Shown piece by piece: positions 25,271 through 34,647 of a stretch of DNA of 64,000 nucleotides. The DNA comes from Zwartia vadi. Its GTDB lineage: Bacteria; Pseudomonadota; Gammaproteobacteria; Burkholderiales; Burkholderiaceae_B. Each line of letters starts with the position of its first letter. Position 1 is the first letter of the stretch. A model generated the notes under the pieces. The model made no database searches. It was not told where the DNA came from and saw only the letters and a list, made by a program, of their open reading frames with translations. Where the stretch lies: the NCBI RefSeq assembly GCF_030410375.1, contig NZ_JAUHHE010000010.1, positions 62,001-126,000 of the forward strand, given 5' to 3'. The position numbers were made by a program, and so were the translations under genes.

Positions 25271-26797
25271 ATGCGCCCACTGTCCAAGTCAAAGCTAATG
25301 GCCTATCGGCAGTGCCCCAAGCGTGTGTGGCTCGAAGTCCATCACCCGGAGCTGCGCGCAGACACTGCCGCCTCCCAGCAAAGCTTTGACATCGGACATC
25401 AAGTCGGAGAGATCGCACAGCAGTTATACGACCCCACAGGACAAGGCACCGTCATCGAGCCCTTTGCCGAGGGTATTGACGCTGCACTCGCACTGAGCCT
25501 GACTTTGCTCGACTCCCCACGACCCATATTTGAAGCAGGCTTTGCCGCCGAGGGGGCGATGGCGTTTGCAGACGTGATGCTGCCTGTACAAAATTCCCAA
25601 TCCCTTCCCCCACACGCCTGGCGCATGATCGAGGTTAAATCCTCCACCTCCGTCAAGGATTACCATCGCGAAGACGTTGCCGTCCAGGCCTTTGTCGTCC
25701 GCTCGGCAGGCGTCCCCCTGACTGCCATCGCGCTCGCACATATTGATAAAACCTGGACCTATCCAGGTGGCGGAGACTATCAAGGTCTCCTCGTTGAAAA
25801 CGACCTCACCGAGGAGGCCTTTGCTCGCGGCGCAGAAGTCCAGCGATGGATCGACGCCGCACAAAGCACAGTCGCTCTAACCACTGCACCCGAGATCACT
25901 ATCGGCAAGCAGTGCCATGATCCTTATCCTTGTGGGTTTTACGCCTACTGTCAGAGCCAAGAACCCCAAGCCCAACATCCTATCGCCTGGCTGCCCAAGC
26001 CTTTAAGAAACGGCTTGCTCGCTCTCATCGCCTCCCAAGGCATCACAGAGCTCAGAGACGTCCCTGATCAATTGCTGAGCGACAAACAACAGCGCGTGAA
26101 AAGCGCGACCCTTGCGAACGAGGCGTATTTTGATCAAGCGAGTGCCGTACAAGCACTCGCCGCGCACCAGCTCCCTGCATATTTTCTGGACTTTGAAACC
26201 ATCATGTTTGCTGTGCCTATCTGGCCGGGCACGCGACCCTATCAGCAGATCCCGTTTCAGTTCAGCGTGCATCGTCTCTCGCAGGACAGCCAACTAAATG
26301 GTCTGTCCAATACAAAGCTCACCGAGCAGGCCTTCATTGACCTCTCCGGCAACGATCCTTCAGAGGCCTTTGCTAAAGCCTTGATCGCGTCTTGTCATGA
26401 GCCCATACCGATTTTTGTGTACAACGCAGGCTTTGAGACCGCCCGTATTCGAGAGCTGGCTGACAGATTTCCGCATCTCGCCCAAGACTTGCTCGCACTC
26501 AACGCGCGCGTGGTCGATTTATTACCCATCGCACGCGATTATTACTATCACCCCAGTCAACAAGGCAGCTGGAGCATCAAAGCCGTCCTGCCCGCACTCT
26601 GTCCAGACCTCAACTACGACAAGCTCGACGGCGTCCAAGACGGCAGCATGGCGATGCGTGCATTTGTCGAAGCAATCGCAATTCAGACCACGCCCGCGCG
26701 CAAAGCCGAGATCGAGCGAGAGCTGCTCGACTACTGCAAACTCGACACCTACGCCATGGTGCGCTTATGGAGCGCATTTACCGGACAGAGCCTCTAG
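25271..26797 (+). CDS. DUF2779 protein: Cas4/AddB-like Fe-S nuclease fused to a DEDD exonuclease-like domain
   Basis: 508 residues. The N-terminal half is a PD-(D/E)xK nuclease: SKSKLMAYRQCPKRVWL, Asp101 (FADVML), and Glu121-x-Lys123 (RMIEVKSST). Cys15, Cys215, Cys221 and Cys227 have the arrangement that binds a 4Fe-4S cluster in Cas4 and AddB. The C-terminal half begins AYFLDFETIMF (Asp307, Glu309), continues with FVYNAGFETARIRELA and ends with YCKLDTYAMVRLW, the acidic motifs of a DEDD 3'-5' exonuclease fold (DUF2779). It has a ribosome-binding site, GGAGAAAAAT before the ATG. Divergent pairing with the NERD helicase suggests a joint DNA-processing role. The ATTACACC octamer occurs twice, 16 bases apart, in the shared promoter (25206, 25222). 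Confidence 0.88.
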   Translation: MRPLSKSKLMAYRQCPKRVWLEVHHPELRADTAASQQSFDIGHQVGEIAQQLYDPTGQGTVIEPFAEGIDAALALSLTLLDSPRPIFEAGFAAEGAMAFADVMLPVQNSQSLPPHAWRMIEVKSSTSVKDYHREDVAVQAFVVRSAGVPLTAIALAHIDKTWTYPGGGDYQGLLVENDLTEEAFARGAEVQRWIDAAQSTVALTTAPEITIGKQCHDPYPCGFYAYCQSQEPQAQHPIAWLPKPLRNGLLALIASQGITELRDVPDQLLSDKQQRVKSATLANEAYFDQASAVQALAAHQLPAYFLDFETIMFAVPIWPGTRPYQQIPFQFSVHRLSQDSQLNGLSNTKLTEQAFIDLSGNDPSEAFAKALIASCHEPIPIFVYNAGFETARIRELADRFPHLAQDLLALNARVVDLLPIARDYYYHPSQQGSWSIKAVLPALCPDLNYDKLDGVQDGSMAMRAFVEAIAIQTTPARKAEIERELLDYCKLDTYAMVRLWSAFTGQSL

Positions 26798-26885
26798 GTA
26801 CTAGCCACGTTAGATAAGCGCTTGTTTATGCGCACTTTGACAAGGCAACGATGCATACCATGATCAATTTCATTTGAAGCTGATC

Positions 26886-27215
26886 ATGAACATGCAAAAG
26901 ACCGAATCAAAGAAACCCGCACCCAAAACAAAACCCAGAACCGCCAGCAAAGTCACGACAGGATCCTTTCCCGAAAAAGCACCCGCAACAAAGTTCGCCA
27001 CCGCCTCAGCCGTTGAGCCGCCACCGGTCTATGTCGAGCAAAAGACCCGAGAAGATGAACACGCCGAAGTGATCAAAAAACTAGAAGGGGAAATAGAAGA
27101 GCTGAAAGCGATCACCGTCAAGATCCAGCAAGCAATGGATCAAAAGCTAAAGATGTATGTCAAGCTGCAGTTCGGTGCGATGGGCTTGCTGGGGATGTTT
27201 AATATATTTGGGTGA
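26886..27215 (+). CDS. Hypothetical coiled-coil protein with a hydrophobic C-terminus
   Basis: 109 residues from the ATG at 26886; a TTG at 26874 and ATG at 26892 are alternatives. The N-terminal 40 residues are a disordered Lys/Pro/Thr-rich stretch. Residues about 55-90 form a predicted coiled coil (EVIKKLEGEIEELKAITVKI), and the last 15 residues are hydrophobic (GAMGLLGMFNIFG), perhaps membrane-seeking. No family recognised. It follows the DUF2779 gene by 88 bases on the same strand, so it may belong to the same unit. Confidence 0.6.
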   Translation: MNMQKTESKKPAPKTKPRTASKVTTGSFPEKAPATKFATASAVEPPPVYVEQKTREDEHAEVIKKLEGEIEELKAITVKIQQAMDQKLKMYVKLQFGAMGLLGMFNIFG

Positions 27216-27554
27216 AGCAATATAAGCTAAAAGTTTTTCCGTAGTGCCATTTGAATCCAACTAACCTCCGGACGACCACTTTGATCAGGCGCTGCGATAC
27301 ATCTCAGTACGGTCGCCCCTAACGGTGGCGCTAGATACATTCAATCCGTACTCAGCAAAATTAAGTCAAAAGAATGAGCCCTTGACATGAGAGTTAAGTT
27401 CTAAACTTTCAAACTACCGGGAGTTCACTCTCTAAATTTTGTCATTTGCACCCACTTAGAAGTAAGATCTCTGGACGAGATGAGGGCGTCACAGGTATAA
27501 AAGCCTAGGGAGTGAGACCACTCATCTTTTATAAAAACTAAACGGGAGATCAAT
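27216..27554. other. 339-base intergenic stretch
   Basis: No ORF of note, repeat, tRNA or strong hairpin with T run was seen. It contains a TTGACA at 27382-27387 without a good -10 box at 16-18 bases, and a TATAAA at about 27498. GGGAGATC (27544-27551) is the ribosome-binding site of the following Bug gene. It probably holds that gene's promoter and the 3' end of the preceding unit. Confidence 0.5.
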
Positions 27555-28547
27555 ATGAAAAAAAACCTCTTTGCAACGCTTCGCACAGTGGGTTTAGGTA
27601 GCCTGACCGCACTGGCTTTACTGCCTCATTCATTTGCACAAGGGCAAGCTGCTAACTATCCTAACAAGCCCATCACGATTGTTGCGCCCTTTGCAGCGGG
27701 CACGCTCACGGATATTTTGACGCGTACTGTCGCAAATAAACTCTCTATCGCCTTGGGCCAACCCGTTGTCGCAGAAAATAAAACCGGTGCAGATGGCAAT
27801 ATTGGTGCAGCCTTTGTTGCTTCGGCACCGCCAGACGGCTATACCCTATTGGTGGGTGCGACGAGTATCGGCTCGATCAACGTGCTGCTGCATAAAAACA
27901 TTAAATATGACCCACAACGTGACTTTGTTGGCATCACAAACCTGATCAGCGTGCCTAACGTACTAGTCGTGGGATCACACGTGCCTGCCAAGAATCTTAA
28001 AGAGCTCCTGGCACTCCAAAAGCAGAAGAGTTTCAATTACGGCTCAAGCGGTGCGGGCGGCAGTATGCACCTGTCCGGCGAGATCTATAAGAAAATGGCC
28101 GGTGTAGAGATGGTGCACATCCCCTACAAAGGCACAACGCCTGTGATTAACGACATTATTGGCGGTCGCGTAGAAATGATGTTCTGTAACCTGCCAGTCT
28201 GCTTGTCCTTGATCAAGTCAGGAAAGCTAACGGCTCTAGGTGTCACGTCCGCGAAGCGTTCACCGCTCTTGCCTGATGTTCCAACACTTGCAGAAGCAGG
28301 CTTGCCAGGCTTTGATGTCAGCGGCTGGTTTGGCTTGTTTGCTCCCAAAGGCACACCTCCAGATATCGTTGCCAAGCTCAATGCAGAAACAGTCAAAATC
28401 CTGAACGATCCTCAGTTTAAAGAGGAGTTCTTGAATAGAGGCGCCATTACGATCGGCGGCACCTCTGAGGAATTTACAAAATACGCAGCTGAGGAGCGCG
28501 AGCGCTGGGCCAAAATCATTGCGGATGCAAAGATTACTTTGGATTAA
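27555..28547 (+). CDS. Bug/TctC-family periplasmic receptor
   Basis: 330 residues with a Sec signal peptide ending near LPHSFAQG, then the Bug opening YPNKPITIVAPFAAGTLTD. It has VVAENKTGADGNIGAAF, the ligand-loop HIPYKGTTPVINDIIGGRVE and the FDVSGWFGLFAPKGTP segment. A good GGGAG ribosome-binding site precedes the ATG. No transport or enzyme partner is adjacent: the next gene encodes a secreted flavin oxidase in the same direction. Ligand unknown, probably a carboxylate. Confidence 0.92.
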   Translation: MKKNLFATLRTVGLGSLTALALLPHSFAQGQAANYPNKPITIVAPFAAGTLTDILTRTVANKLSIALGQPVVAENKTGADGNIGAAFVASAPPDGYTLLVGATSIGSINVLLHKNIKYDPQRDFVGITNLISVPNVLVVGSHVPAKNLKELLALQKQKSFNYGSSGAGGSMHLSGEIYKKMAGVEMVHIPYKGTTPVINDIIGGRVEMMFCNLPVCLSLIKSGKLTALGVTSAKRSPLLPDVPTLAEAGLPGFDVSGWFGLFAPKGTPPDIVAKLNAETVKILNDPQFKEEFLNRGAITIGGTSEEFTKYAAEERERWAKIIADAKITLD

Positions 28548-28611
28548 TTGATTTTTTAGCACTCGCGATCGGGTTGGTGGCAGGTCAATAGATATGACTA
28601 GATGTACTGCA

Positions 28612-30105
28612 ATGCAAATCAAGAGGCTTTTTCTTTGTATGCTTTTCTTTTTGCTCTCCTGCTTGAGTTTTATTTCTCAAGCAGGAGAAGTCGGTAAAAA
28701 AGATGCTTCAAAACTATTGCCAACCCTGGATTGCGAATACAGCATTGTTGGAGGTGGGCCCGCAGGCCTTTATATTGCGTACCAGTTAGGGCCTCTCTAC
28801 AAAGACAAAGTGTGCGTGTTTGAAAAGGAAAATCGTCTGGGCGGGCGTATTTACGACATTGGCAAAGATCCTAATCAGGCGCAAGGACCTCTGATTGCCG
28901 TTGGTGGCCGTCGTGTGATGGAGGGTCAAGATGTTTTATTCAAACTCGCTCACGATCTCGGAATCGAGCTAGAAAAACCGAGTCTGGAGAAAGAGCTCAT
29001 TTTTGCCCGCGGCCTTTATTCAACGAACCCTGATGATTTCGTTGTTTTATATCCAGGGATAGAGTTTGACCGAGCGAAGGGGGATGCACCCACCCAGCTG
29101 TTGCGACGATTGCTTGAGAGTGAGCACCGCAAGGATATCGATCAATTTCCTGATTTTAAATCTTATGCCACGCGTGTTCTTGGGAATAATGGCTATGAAT
29201 ATCTTCGGGATATGAGCCGTTTTAGAAGTGATTTCGAATACCCATTAAGTGCCAAAGGCTACCTTGATTTTCTGGAAGAGGACATCGATGTTTGCTGTGA
29301 GGCTTCCTACCCTGTAGGTGGGATGTCTGCCTATGTGCGAGGTCTCGCTCGCAAAGCGCAAGAAAGTGGCGTACGCATTTACCTGGAAGAGCCCGTTAAA
29401 AGTATTGATAAAGAATCAAACCGCTATTCTTTAATCACAACCAAATATCGTGTGAACAGTTCACATGTGATCATTACCGTTCCTCCAAAAGCGTTTGATC
29501 ATATCCAGGGAAATATCGCACGGGCGATTCAATCACAAGCTCAATATCAATCATTAGTTGGGGTCAATGTCGTCACTGTCGCACAATGGTACGACAATCC
29601 ATGGTGGCTCAATATCCGCGGGCTGAAGGACAACAAAAAAGTATGGCGCGCCTGGACAACGGATAGTTGCATTAATTCGATTGAAATACCGCAGGAGCCA
29701 TACGCAGCCAATCAAAACGTGATTCGGTCTGTTTACAGCGATAGTTTTGAGTGTGTCCAGAAATGGCGAGCACTTGCTTCTGAAGGTCTTGAGTCAATTG
29801 AGCGTGAGGTTAAAAAAGGCCTTGAACATTTGTTTGCCAATAATGGCGTGACACAGCCGCTTGAAATTGGGAAAGCAAGCAAGACCTTCTACTGGGAATG
29901 GCCGGATGGCTGGTACTACATACGTGCAGGATATCCGTTTTCCACGCGTGATATTTTTAATTGGGCAGTCCAGCCTCTCGCCGGTGAAAACGTTGCCCTC
30001 GCAGGTGAGAGCTACAATCCGCAGCGCTCCACCTGGTCTGATGGTGCCTATAAGTCAGCAATACATTTATTAAATAAAAGATATGGGTTTTCAATCGCTC
30101 ATTAA
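28612..30105 (+). CDS. Secreted FAD-dependent amine-oxidase-like protein
   Basis: 497 residues from the ATG at 28612 (28594 is an alternative). A signal peptide ends near FISQAGEVG. The FAD site SIVGGGPAGLYIAYQL is followed by ENRLGGRIYD, the Rossmann and GG-doublet of the flavin amine oxidase/NAD(P)-binding-8 family. The C-terminal flavin-contact stretch GENVALAGESYNPQRST is also present. Members oxidise amines or act as desaturases; the substrate here cannot be inferred. It overlaps the convergent alpha/beta hydrolase gene by four bases. Export of a flavin oxidase by a Sec-like signal is somewhat unusual. Confidence 0.85.
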   Translation: MQIKRLFLCMLFFLLSCLSFISQAGEVGKKDASKLLPTLDCEYSIVGGGPAGLYIAYQLGPLYKDKVCVFEKENRLGGRIYDIGKDPNQAQGPLIAVGGRRVMEGQDVLFKLAHDLGIELEKPSLEKELIFARGLYSTNPDDFVVLYPGIEFDRAKGDAPTQLLRRLLESEHRKDIDQFPDFKSYATRVLGNNGYEYLRDMSRFRSDFEYPLSAKGYLDFLEEDIDVCCEASYPVGGMSAYVRGLARKAQESGVRIYLEEPVKSIDKESNRYSLITTKYRVNSSHVIITVPPKAFDHIQGNIARAIQSQAQYQSLVGVNVVTVAQWYDNPWWLNIRGLKDNKKVWRAWTTDSCINSIEIPQEPYAANQNVIRSVYSDSFECVQKWRALASEGLESIEREVKKGLEHLFANNGVTQPLEIGKASKTFYWEWPDGWYYIRAGYPFSTRDIFNWAVQPLAGENVALAGESYNPQRSTWSDGAYKSAIHLLNKRYGFSIAH

Positions 30106-30644
30106 AGCCATTGATCCAGCAAAGCACCAACATAGGCTTTAGGGAGCATGTGTCCCGCCTCAGGTACAACTGTGACGTCCCATGCCATCAGCATTGCTAG
30201 AGCTTGAACATTCTCGGGGTTGCTTTGCCAGTCTAGTTCACCGACATGGATTTCAATTTGTTTGGCTGAATGATATTGACCGGTCTGAACCAACTCCATG
30301 AGCTGGCGGGCTCTGGGAGGGACGAAAAAGGTTTGCGATTCGCTATTTGCAAACTCTCCTACGATCGGAGAAAGCAAGAGCACTCTGCCAGGAAAGGGTT
30401 CCATCGCTGTCTGCGCGTGCAGGAAAAGGTATGCCCCGAAAGAATTGGCCACGACCATTGCATCGTTGTACCAAAAGTGCGTTTTGAGGTCTTGCGCTAT
30501 AAGCTCGATTTGTTCTGCAAAACTGAGTTTCGCGAAGTCACCGTTGGTTTCTCTTCCGAATACGCTTAGACCCCTGGAGAGGAGTGCCTCTCCCAGTCCT
30601 GCGTCAAGCCGACCGCCTCGTCCGGGTAGGTAATAGATGTCCAT
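30102..30644 (-). CDS. Small alpha/beta hydrolase-fold protein
   Basis: 180 residues, no signal peptide. The nucleophile elbow is VVANSFGAYLFL (Ser in A-N-S-F-G instead of G-x-S-x-G). The acid may be in VGELDWQSN and the histidine in PEAGHMLPK, giving a complete Ser-Asp-His set. The short length resembles RBBP9/YdeN-like serine hydrolases. Substrate unknown. It overlaps the flavin oxidase gene at one end and the divergent DUF3857 reading frame at the other. Confidence 0.75.
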   Translation of the reverse strand: MDIYYLPGRGGRLDAGLGEALLSRGLSVFGRETNGDFAKLSFAEQIELIAQDLKTHFWYNDAMVVANSFGAYLFLHAQTAMEPFPGRVLLLSPIVGEFANSESQTFFVPPRARQLMELVQTGQYHSAKQIEIHVGELDWQSNPENVQALAMLMAWDVTVVPEAGHMLPKAYVGALLDQWL

Positions 30645-30735
30645 GCGAGATTTTAGTGTTATTTGTTATCGTCGTAGTGAAGACTTTATGACGGTGAAGC
30701 TGCAGGTTCAAATTTCAATGGATGATGTGAACGCA

Positions 30736-32610
30736 ATGTTGAAAGTTTTGGCTCTACACACCTCACATGCAGTTCGCGCACTTGGCGTATTGTTGTTTTT
30801 ATCTGCCTCGGTCATGGCGCAGGAGCCTCACAAGAGTCTTTTTGCAATTGAGCGTCATATTTTTACGATCCATATGCGGGCGGATGGATCGTATGAGGAA
30901 AAAATCGAGACTGTCACGCTTGCGAAGTCTGCCGCGGCGATTGAGGCCGTCAGCCAGGACGAATTGGATTTTTATAGTGATCGCGAGACTGTAAAGGTCT
31001 TGGAGGCTTTTACTGAGTTGCCCTCAGGAGAGCGTATTCCGGTTGCTGCGGAGGCGATCAGAGTGGTCGATGAGGAGCGCTCGGATGGCGCAGCGATGTT
31101 TAGCTCTCGTAAAACTCAGGTCGTGATTTATCCAAAGATCAGTGTCGGTGCGAGGGCACACTCAACCATGCTTCGTCAAACGCATACCGCTTTGTTTCCC
31201 GGGCAGTTTATGTTTAGAAGAAGCGTGGGACCATCGGTTGAGTACGGACACTTAGAGTTCAATATTTCTCACGATCCTAGTATCCGGATATTTGCAGATA
31301 GTCGAGGTTTTGAGGGTGGACGCATGGCCGATGGGCCTGATGGCACAGTACGCTATCGCTATTCCTTCGCGCAGCCTGTGACCCGCGCGCGAGAAAGCGG
31401 ACAGGTGTCCTCGGGTGATTTTGGTCCTTATGTGCATTTGTCGACCTTTGAAAATCCTTTGGCCGTGGGGCAGGCCTATGAGAAAGCCGCTGCGCCCAAA
31501 GCTGCAGTGACTCCTAATGTTCAAAAACTCGCCGACGAAATTACCTCTGGCATCAGCGACCCAAAAGAACAGGCAAGGGCGCTGTATAACTGGGTTTCTC
31601 AGGAGATTCGTTACGTTGCTATCTTTTTAGGTTCTGGTGGTGTGGTGCCTAATCAGGCTGATCATGTCATACGCAATCGCTATGGTGACTGCAAGGATAA
31701 GACCACGCTATTGATAGCCATGCTCGCAGCCAAAGGCATTCAGGCATCGACTGCGATGGTTAATTCTGGAGCAGCTTTTACGATCCCCCGTCTGGGTTCA
31801 GTGAGTCCTTTTAATCACGTGATCGCCTACCTTCCGCAATGGGATTTGTATCTTGACCCGACAGTGGAACTTGCGCCTTTTGGGGTGTTGCCAACCAGTG
31901 TCATGGACAAGCCAACGGTTCTCACGGCTCTTAATCGTGAGGGACGCACCCCTAGTCTAGACGCCTCAACAAACTGGATTAAATCGCTCACGAAGATTCA
32001 GATCAAAGCGGATGGGCAGATCACGGGTTCCTCATATTCTGAGTATGCAGGTCAATCGGACTACAACGCGCGATTGTCTTTTGTTGATCATGACGACGAA
32101 TACAAAGAAAAATTTGTGCAATCTCGTTTAATGGGAAATCGACAGTCGGGCGTGGGGCATTTCACCCCGTCTGAGGCGCGAGATTTGAATGCACCATTCA
32201 CTAATCAAAGCACGTTTACACTCGATCCAGTGACGAATTTTCCGGGACCGGGGGCGCTCAGTGTCCCTGTAGGTCTCACACCAACCCTGATTGCTCGCTT
32301 AAGCTTCAACAGACCTCAGGCGAGTGTGCTGTTTCCTTTTGTTTGCCGCTCCTATCGCTACGAGGAAACGTACGAGGTCGAGTTACCTGCTGAGGCACGG
32401 ATCACGAGGATCCCGCAAGATGTGTCATTCAGTGAGGCGGGTTTGTTTTATCAGGCAACCTATCGTCAAAGCGGACAAGTCGTGACTGCTAAACGAGTAT
32501 TACAGGCTCAACGTCCCAGCATGGTTTGCCAACCCGATGATCATCAAGTCATACGGCGTTTGCACCCTGTGGTCCAGAGAGACATACGTGGACAGATTTT
32601 TTATGATTAG
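30736..32610 (+). CDS. Exported DUF3857 / transglutaminase-like protein
   Basis: 624 residues from the ATG at 30736, the start that places a signal peptide (ending SASVMAQEP) at the N-terminus; the frame is open back to 30637. A DUF3857 domain spans about residues 30-190. The transglutaminase core follows, with catalytic Cys in YGDCKDKTTLL, His in FNHVIAYL and Asp in LYLDPTVE. The C-terminal third is beta-rich. Members are periplasmic or outer-membrane-associated; some act as proteases or crosslinkers, but function is mostly unknown. No lipobox seen. Confidence 0.85.
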   Translation: MLKVLALHTSHAVRALGVLLFLSASVMAQEPHKSLFAIERHIFTIHMRADGSYEEKIETVTLAKSAAAIEAVSQDELDFYSDRETVKVLEAFTELPSGERIPVAAEAIRVVDEERSDGAAMFSSRKTQVVIYPKISVGARAHSTMLRQTHTALFPGQFMFRRSVGPSVEYGHLEFNISHDPSIRIFADSRGFEGGRMADGPDGTVRYRYSFAQPVTRARESGQVSSGDFGPYVHLSTFENPLAVGQAYEKAAAPKAAVTPNVQKLADEITSGISDPKEQARALYNWVSQEIRYVAIFLGSGGVVPNQADHVIRNRYGDCKDKTTLLIAMLAAKGIQASTAMVNSGAAFTIPRLGSVSPFNHVIAYLPQWDLYLDPTVELAPFGVLPTSVMDKPTVLTALNREGRTPSLDASTNWIKSLTKIQIKADGQITGSSYSEYAGQSDYNARLSFVDHDDEYKEKFVQSRLMGNRQSGVGHFTPSEARDLNAPFTNQSTFTLDPVTNFPGPGALSVPVGLTPTLIARLSFNRPQASVLFPFVCRSYRYEETYEVELPAEARITRIPQDVSFSEAGLFYQATYRQSGQVVTAKRVLQAQRPSMVCQPDDHQVIRRLHPVVQRDIRGQIFYD

Positions 32611-32725
32611 GACCCTTTGCAAGTCTCACCTGGTGAGTCACCCAGAAGCGGAAAATTGTTACCACCAAATGGGCTAATATAAACTTAACGGCCGTATTGC
32701 AACGTTCGATTGGTGGATAAAAACA

Positions 32726-33697
32726 ATGGATCGCACGGAACGGTTCTATAAGATTCAAGCCATGCTCATGGCTAAGCCTTTTGTCACGATGAAGCGCATG
32801 CAAGAAGCGCTTGAGGTATCACGTGCGACCTTGAACCGCGATCTGGCATATATGCGCGATCGACTCAATATTCCTTTTGCATGGAATCCAGCTTTACGCG
32901 GTTATGCACTGACGCGTCAGCAGTCATCAGATAAAACGTTTGAGTTGCCCGGAGTATGGTTTAGTCAGCAAGAGATTTACTCCTTGCTGACAATGATTGA
33001 ATTAATTTCAAAGCTAGAGCCCGGAGGTTTGTTATTGCCTCATCTCACGCCCTTTAAGCATCGACTCGAGGGCTTGCTGGACGAAGGGACTGGAAGCTCA
33101 AAAGAGGTGATCAGTCGGATTCGAATCCTACCGATGGCCCAACGCCAAGTATCAGGCGAATATTTTCAGATCATTACTCACGCATTGGTACAACGTAAGC
33201 GTCTGGAGATTAAACATTTTGCGCGTCAATCAGGCCAGAACACTGAGCGCCAAATCTCTCCTCAGCGTCTGGTGTACTACCGTGATAATTGGTATTTAGA
33301 TGCTTACTGTCATTTGCGTGAGGGATTGCGTAGCTTTGCACTCGATGCGATCAATGATGTTCGGTTAAAAGAAAAGCCAGCTCAAGCTGTGACTGAGACT
33401 GAACTACGTGAGATATTTGAATCGAGCTATGGGATTTTTTCAGGGAAAAACAAACAAGTCGCTAAACTGAAATTCACCCCATTCAGAGCGCAGTGGGTCG
33501 CACGCGAAGTCTGGCATCCAGAGCAGGTGGGGCAAGTGCACGCTGATGGCAGCTATACCCTGGAAGTTCCTTACGGAGAAGACTGGGAGTTGATTCAGGA
33601 TATCTTGCGTCAGGGTGTGGATGTCAAGGTGCTAGCACCAGCATCGTTGAAAAATAAAGTTAAAGAGATGTTAAAGATTATGTTGGCTCAATATTGA
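32726..33697 (+). CDS. WYL-domain transcriptional regulator
   Basis: 323 residues. An N-terminal helix-turn-helix (about 15-60: MKRMQEALEVSRATLNRDLA) precedes a WYL domain with LVYYRDNWYLDAYCHLREG, the motif that names the family, and a WCX C-terminal region. WYL regulators sense nucleic acids or small ligands and often sit in defence or DNA-damage contexts. It is a single gene here, with a CTCACC-T-GGTGAG palindrome at 32625-32637 about 90 bases upstream. Targets unknown; the neighbours offer no obvious operon. Confidence 0.9.
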   Translation: MDRTERFYKIQAMLMAKPFVTMKRMQEALEVSRATLNRDLAYMRDRLNIPFAWNPALRGYALTRQQSSDKTFELPGVWFSQQEIYSLLTMIELISKLEPGGLLLPHLTPFKHRLEGLLDEGTGSSKEVISRIRILPMAQRQVSGEYFQIITHALVQRKRLEIKHFARQSGQNTERQISPQRLVYYRDNWYLDAYCHLREGLRSFALDAINDVRLKEKPAQAVTETELREIFESSYGIFSGKNKQVAKLKFTPFRAQWVAREVWHPEQVGQVHADGSYTLEVPYGEDWELIQDILRQGVDVKVLAPASLKNKVKEMLKIMLAQY

Positions 33698-33779
33698 TGC
33701 CTACATCAAGGCACCACCTCATAATCCTGATGATGCTGCAGACGCTCAATTAGAAGTAGTGACCTGAATGGGTTTTAGT

Positions 33780-34061
33780 TCAGGCTGCTTGCAATTCCAT
33801 GTGGACGCGTCTGCCTGTTGCGGTTGCAATATTGACAAGCGCATCAAGAGAAAACCTTGAAACACGACCGCGTAACAAATCATTCATTCTCGGCTGTGTG
33901 ACGCCACAACGCGCGGCAGCCTCTGCCTGTGTCCAGCCGTTTGCTTTGACCAACTCCGATATTTGCATCATCAATTCTGCGCGAGCACGCAAGTTTGCGG
34001 CTTGCTCTGGTGTATCAGCTATGGCATCCCAAACGCTTTTGTAGGATTCTGTTTTTTTCAT
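33780..34061 (-). CDS. higA: HigA-type XRE antitoxin
   Basis: 93 residues. The XRE helix-turn-helix is in WTQAEAAARCGVTQPRMNDL, followed by RGRVSRFSLDALVNIATATG, the signature of antitoxins paired with Gp49-like (HigB) toxins. It follows the toxin gene with a 4-base overlap (ATGA), the toxin-first order typical of HigBA. It probably represses the promoter at 34391-34419. Confidence 0.9.
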   Translation of the reverse strand: MKKTESYKSVWDAIADTPEQAANLRARAELMMQISELVKANGWTQAEAAARCGVTQPRMNDLLRGRVSRFSLDALVNIATATGRRVHMELQAA

Positions 34062-34384
34062 TTTTTGCTCCTTGTCAAATCAATCCATCTTGTTTTAGCG
34101 ATATCAATATCTTTTTTGGATGTAGCAGATGTTTTCTTTTGGAAAGCATGCAAAACATAGATGATTTCTTGAAGCCTTGCTGTGTAGATAACGCGATAGG
34201 TGCCGCTGTCATCCCAGATGCGAAGTTCTTTTACTCCTTTGCCAATTGTTGGCATTGGTTTGAAATCATCAGGCTGAAGTCCGTTTTGTATCTTATCTAG
34301 CTGATAGCCTGCATCCTGCTTTGCATCCTCAGGAAATTCTCGCAGGCGTTTGAGGGAGTCACCGAGAAAAGAAACAGATTTCAT
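34058..34384 (-). CDS. higB: HigB-type (Gp49-like) RelE-superfamily toxin
   Basis: 108 residues. The opening MKSVSFLGDSLKRLREFP and the segments MPTIGKGVKELRIWD, YRVIYTARL and VLHAFQKKTSAT are those of the phage-derived Gp49/HigB family, which cleaves mRNA on the ribosome. Its start codon coincides with the transcript start predicted from the promoter just upstream, so the message is probably leaderless. The antitoxin follows with overlap. Confidence 0.92.
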   Translation of the reverse strand: MKSVSFLGDSLKRLREFPEDAKQDAGYQLDKIQNGLQPDDFKPMPTIGKGVKELRIWDDSGTYRVIYTARLQEIIYVLHAFQKKTSATSKKDIDIAKTRWIDLTRSKK

Positions 34385-34390
34385 TTGATG

Positions 34391-34419
34391 ATTATACTGG
34401 TTTGGATATAAATTGACAA
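34391..34419 (-). promoter_or_regulatory. higBA promoter
   Basis: On the minus strand TTGTCA (34419-34414, 5/6) is followed after 17 bases by a perfect TATAAT (34396-34391). Transcription should begin at about 34384, which is the A of the higB ATG. No Shine-Dalgarno can fit, implying a leaderless mRNA. Confidence 0.8.
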
Positions 34420-34647
34420 TACTCTCTTTGCAAACATGCCATGCAACATACTTTTCTGCGTGTCACCCTCGTGCTTATGCTGGATTGAATGAGTATGTTC
34501 TGAGACTGCTGTCCGGTTAATGATATTTTGAACGCTCGGTTCGGAGAACTAATTTTTGTAATAAATTGTTTTTTGATCATATAAACAGCTAGGATTGTTC
34601 CTGATAACGAGGCTTGGCCTAACCAGACAACCAGAGTGAAGAAACCT

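Noticed and set aside
27382..27410. TTGACA as a promoter for the Bug gene at 27555
   Set aside because: No acceptable -10 hexamer at 16-18 bases spacing.
34392..34580. 62-codon minus-strand ORF upstream of higB
   Set aside because: It overlaps the higBA promoter, has no ribosome-binding site and an unconvincing composition.
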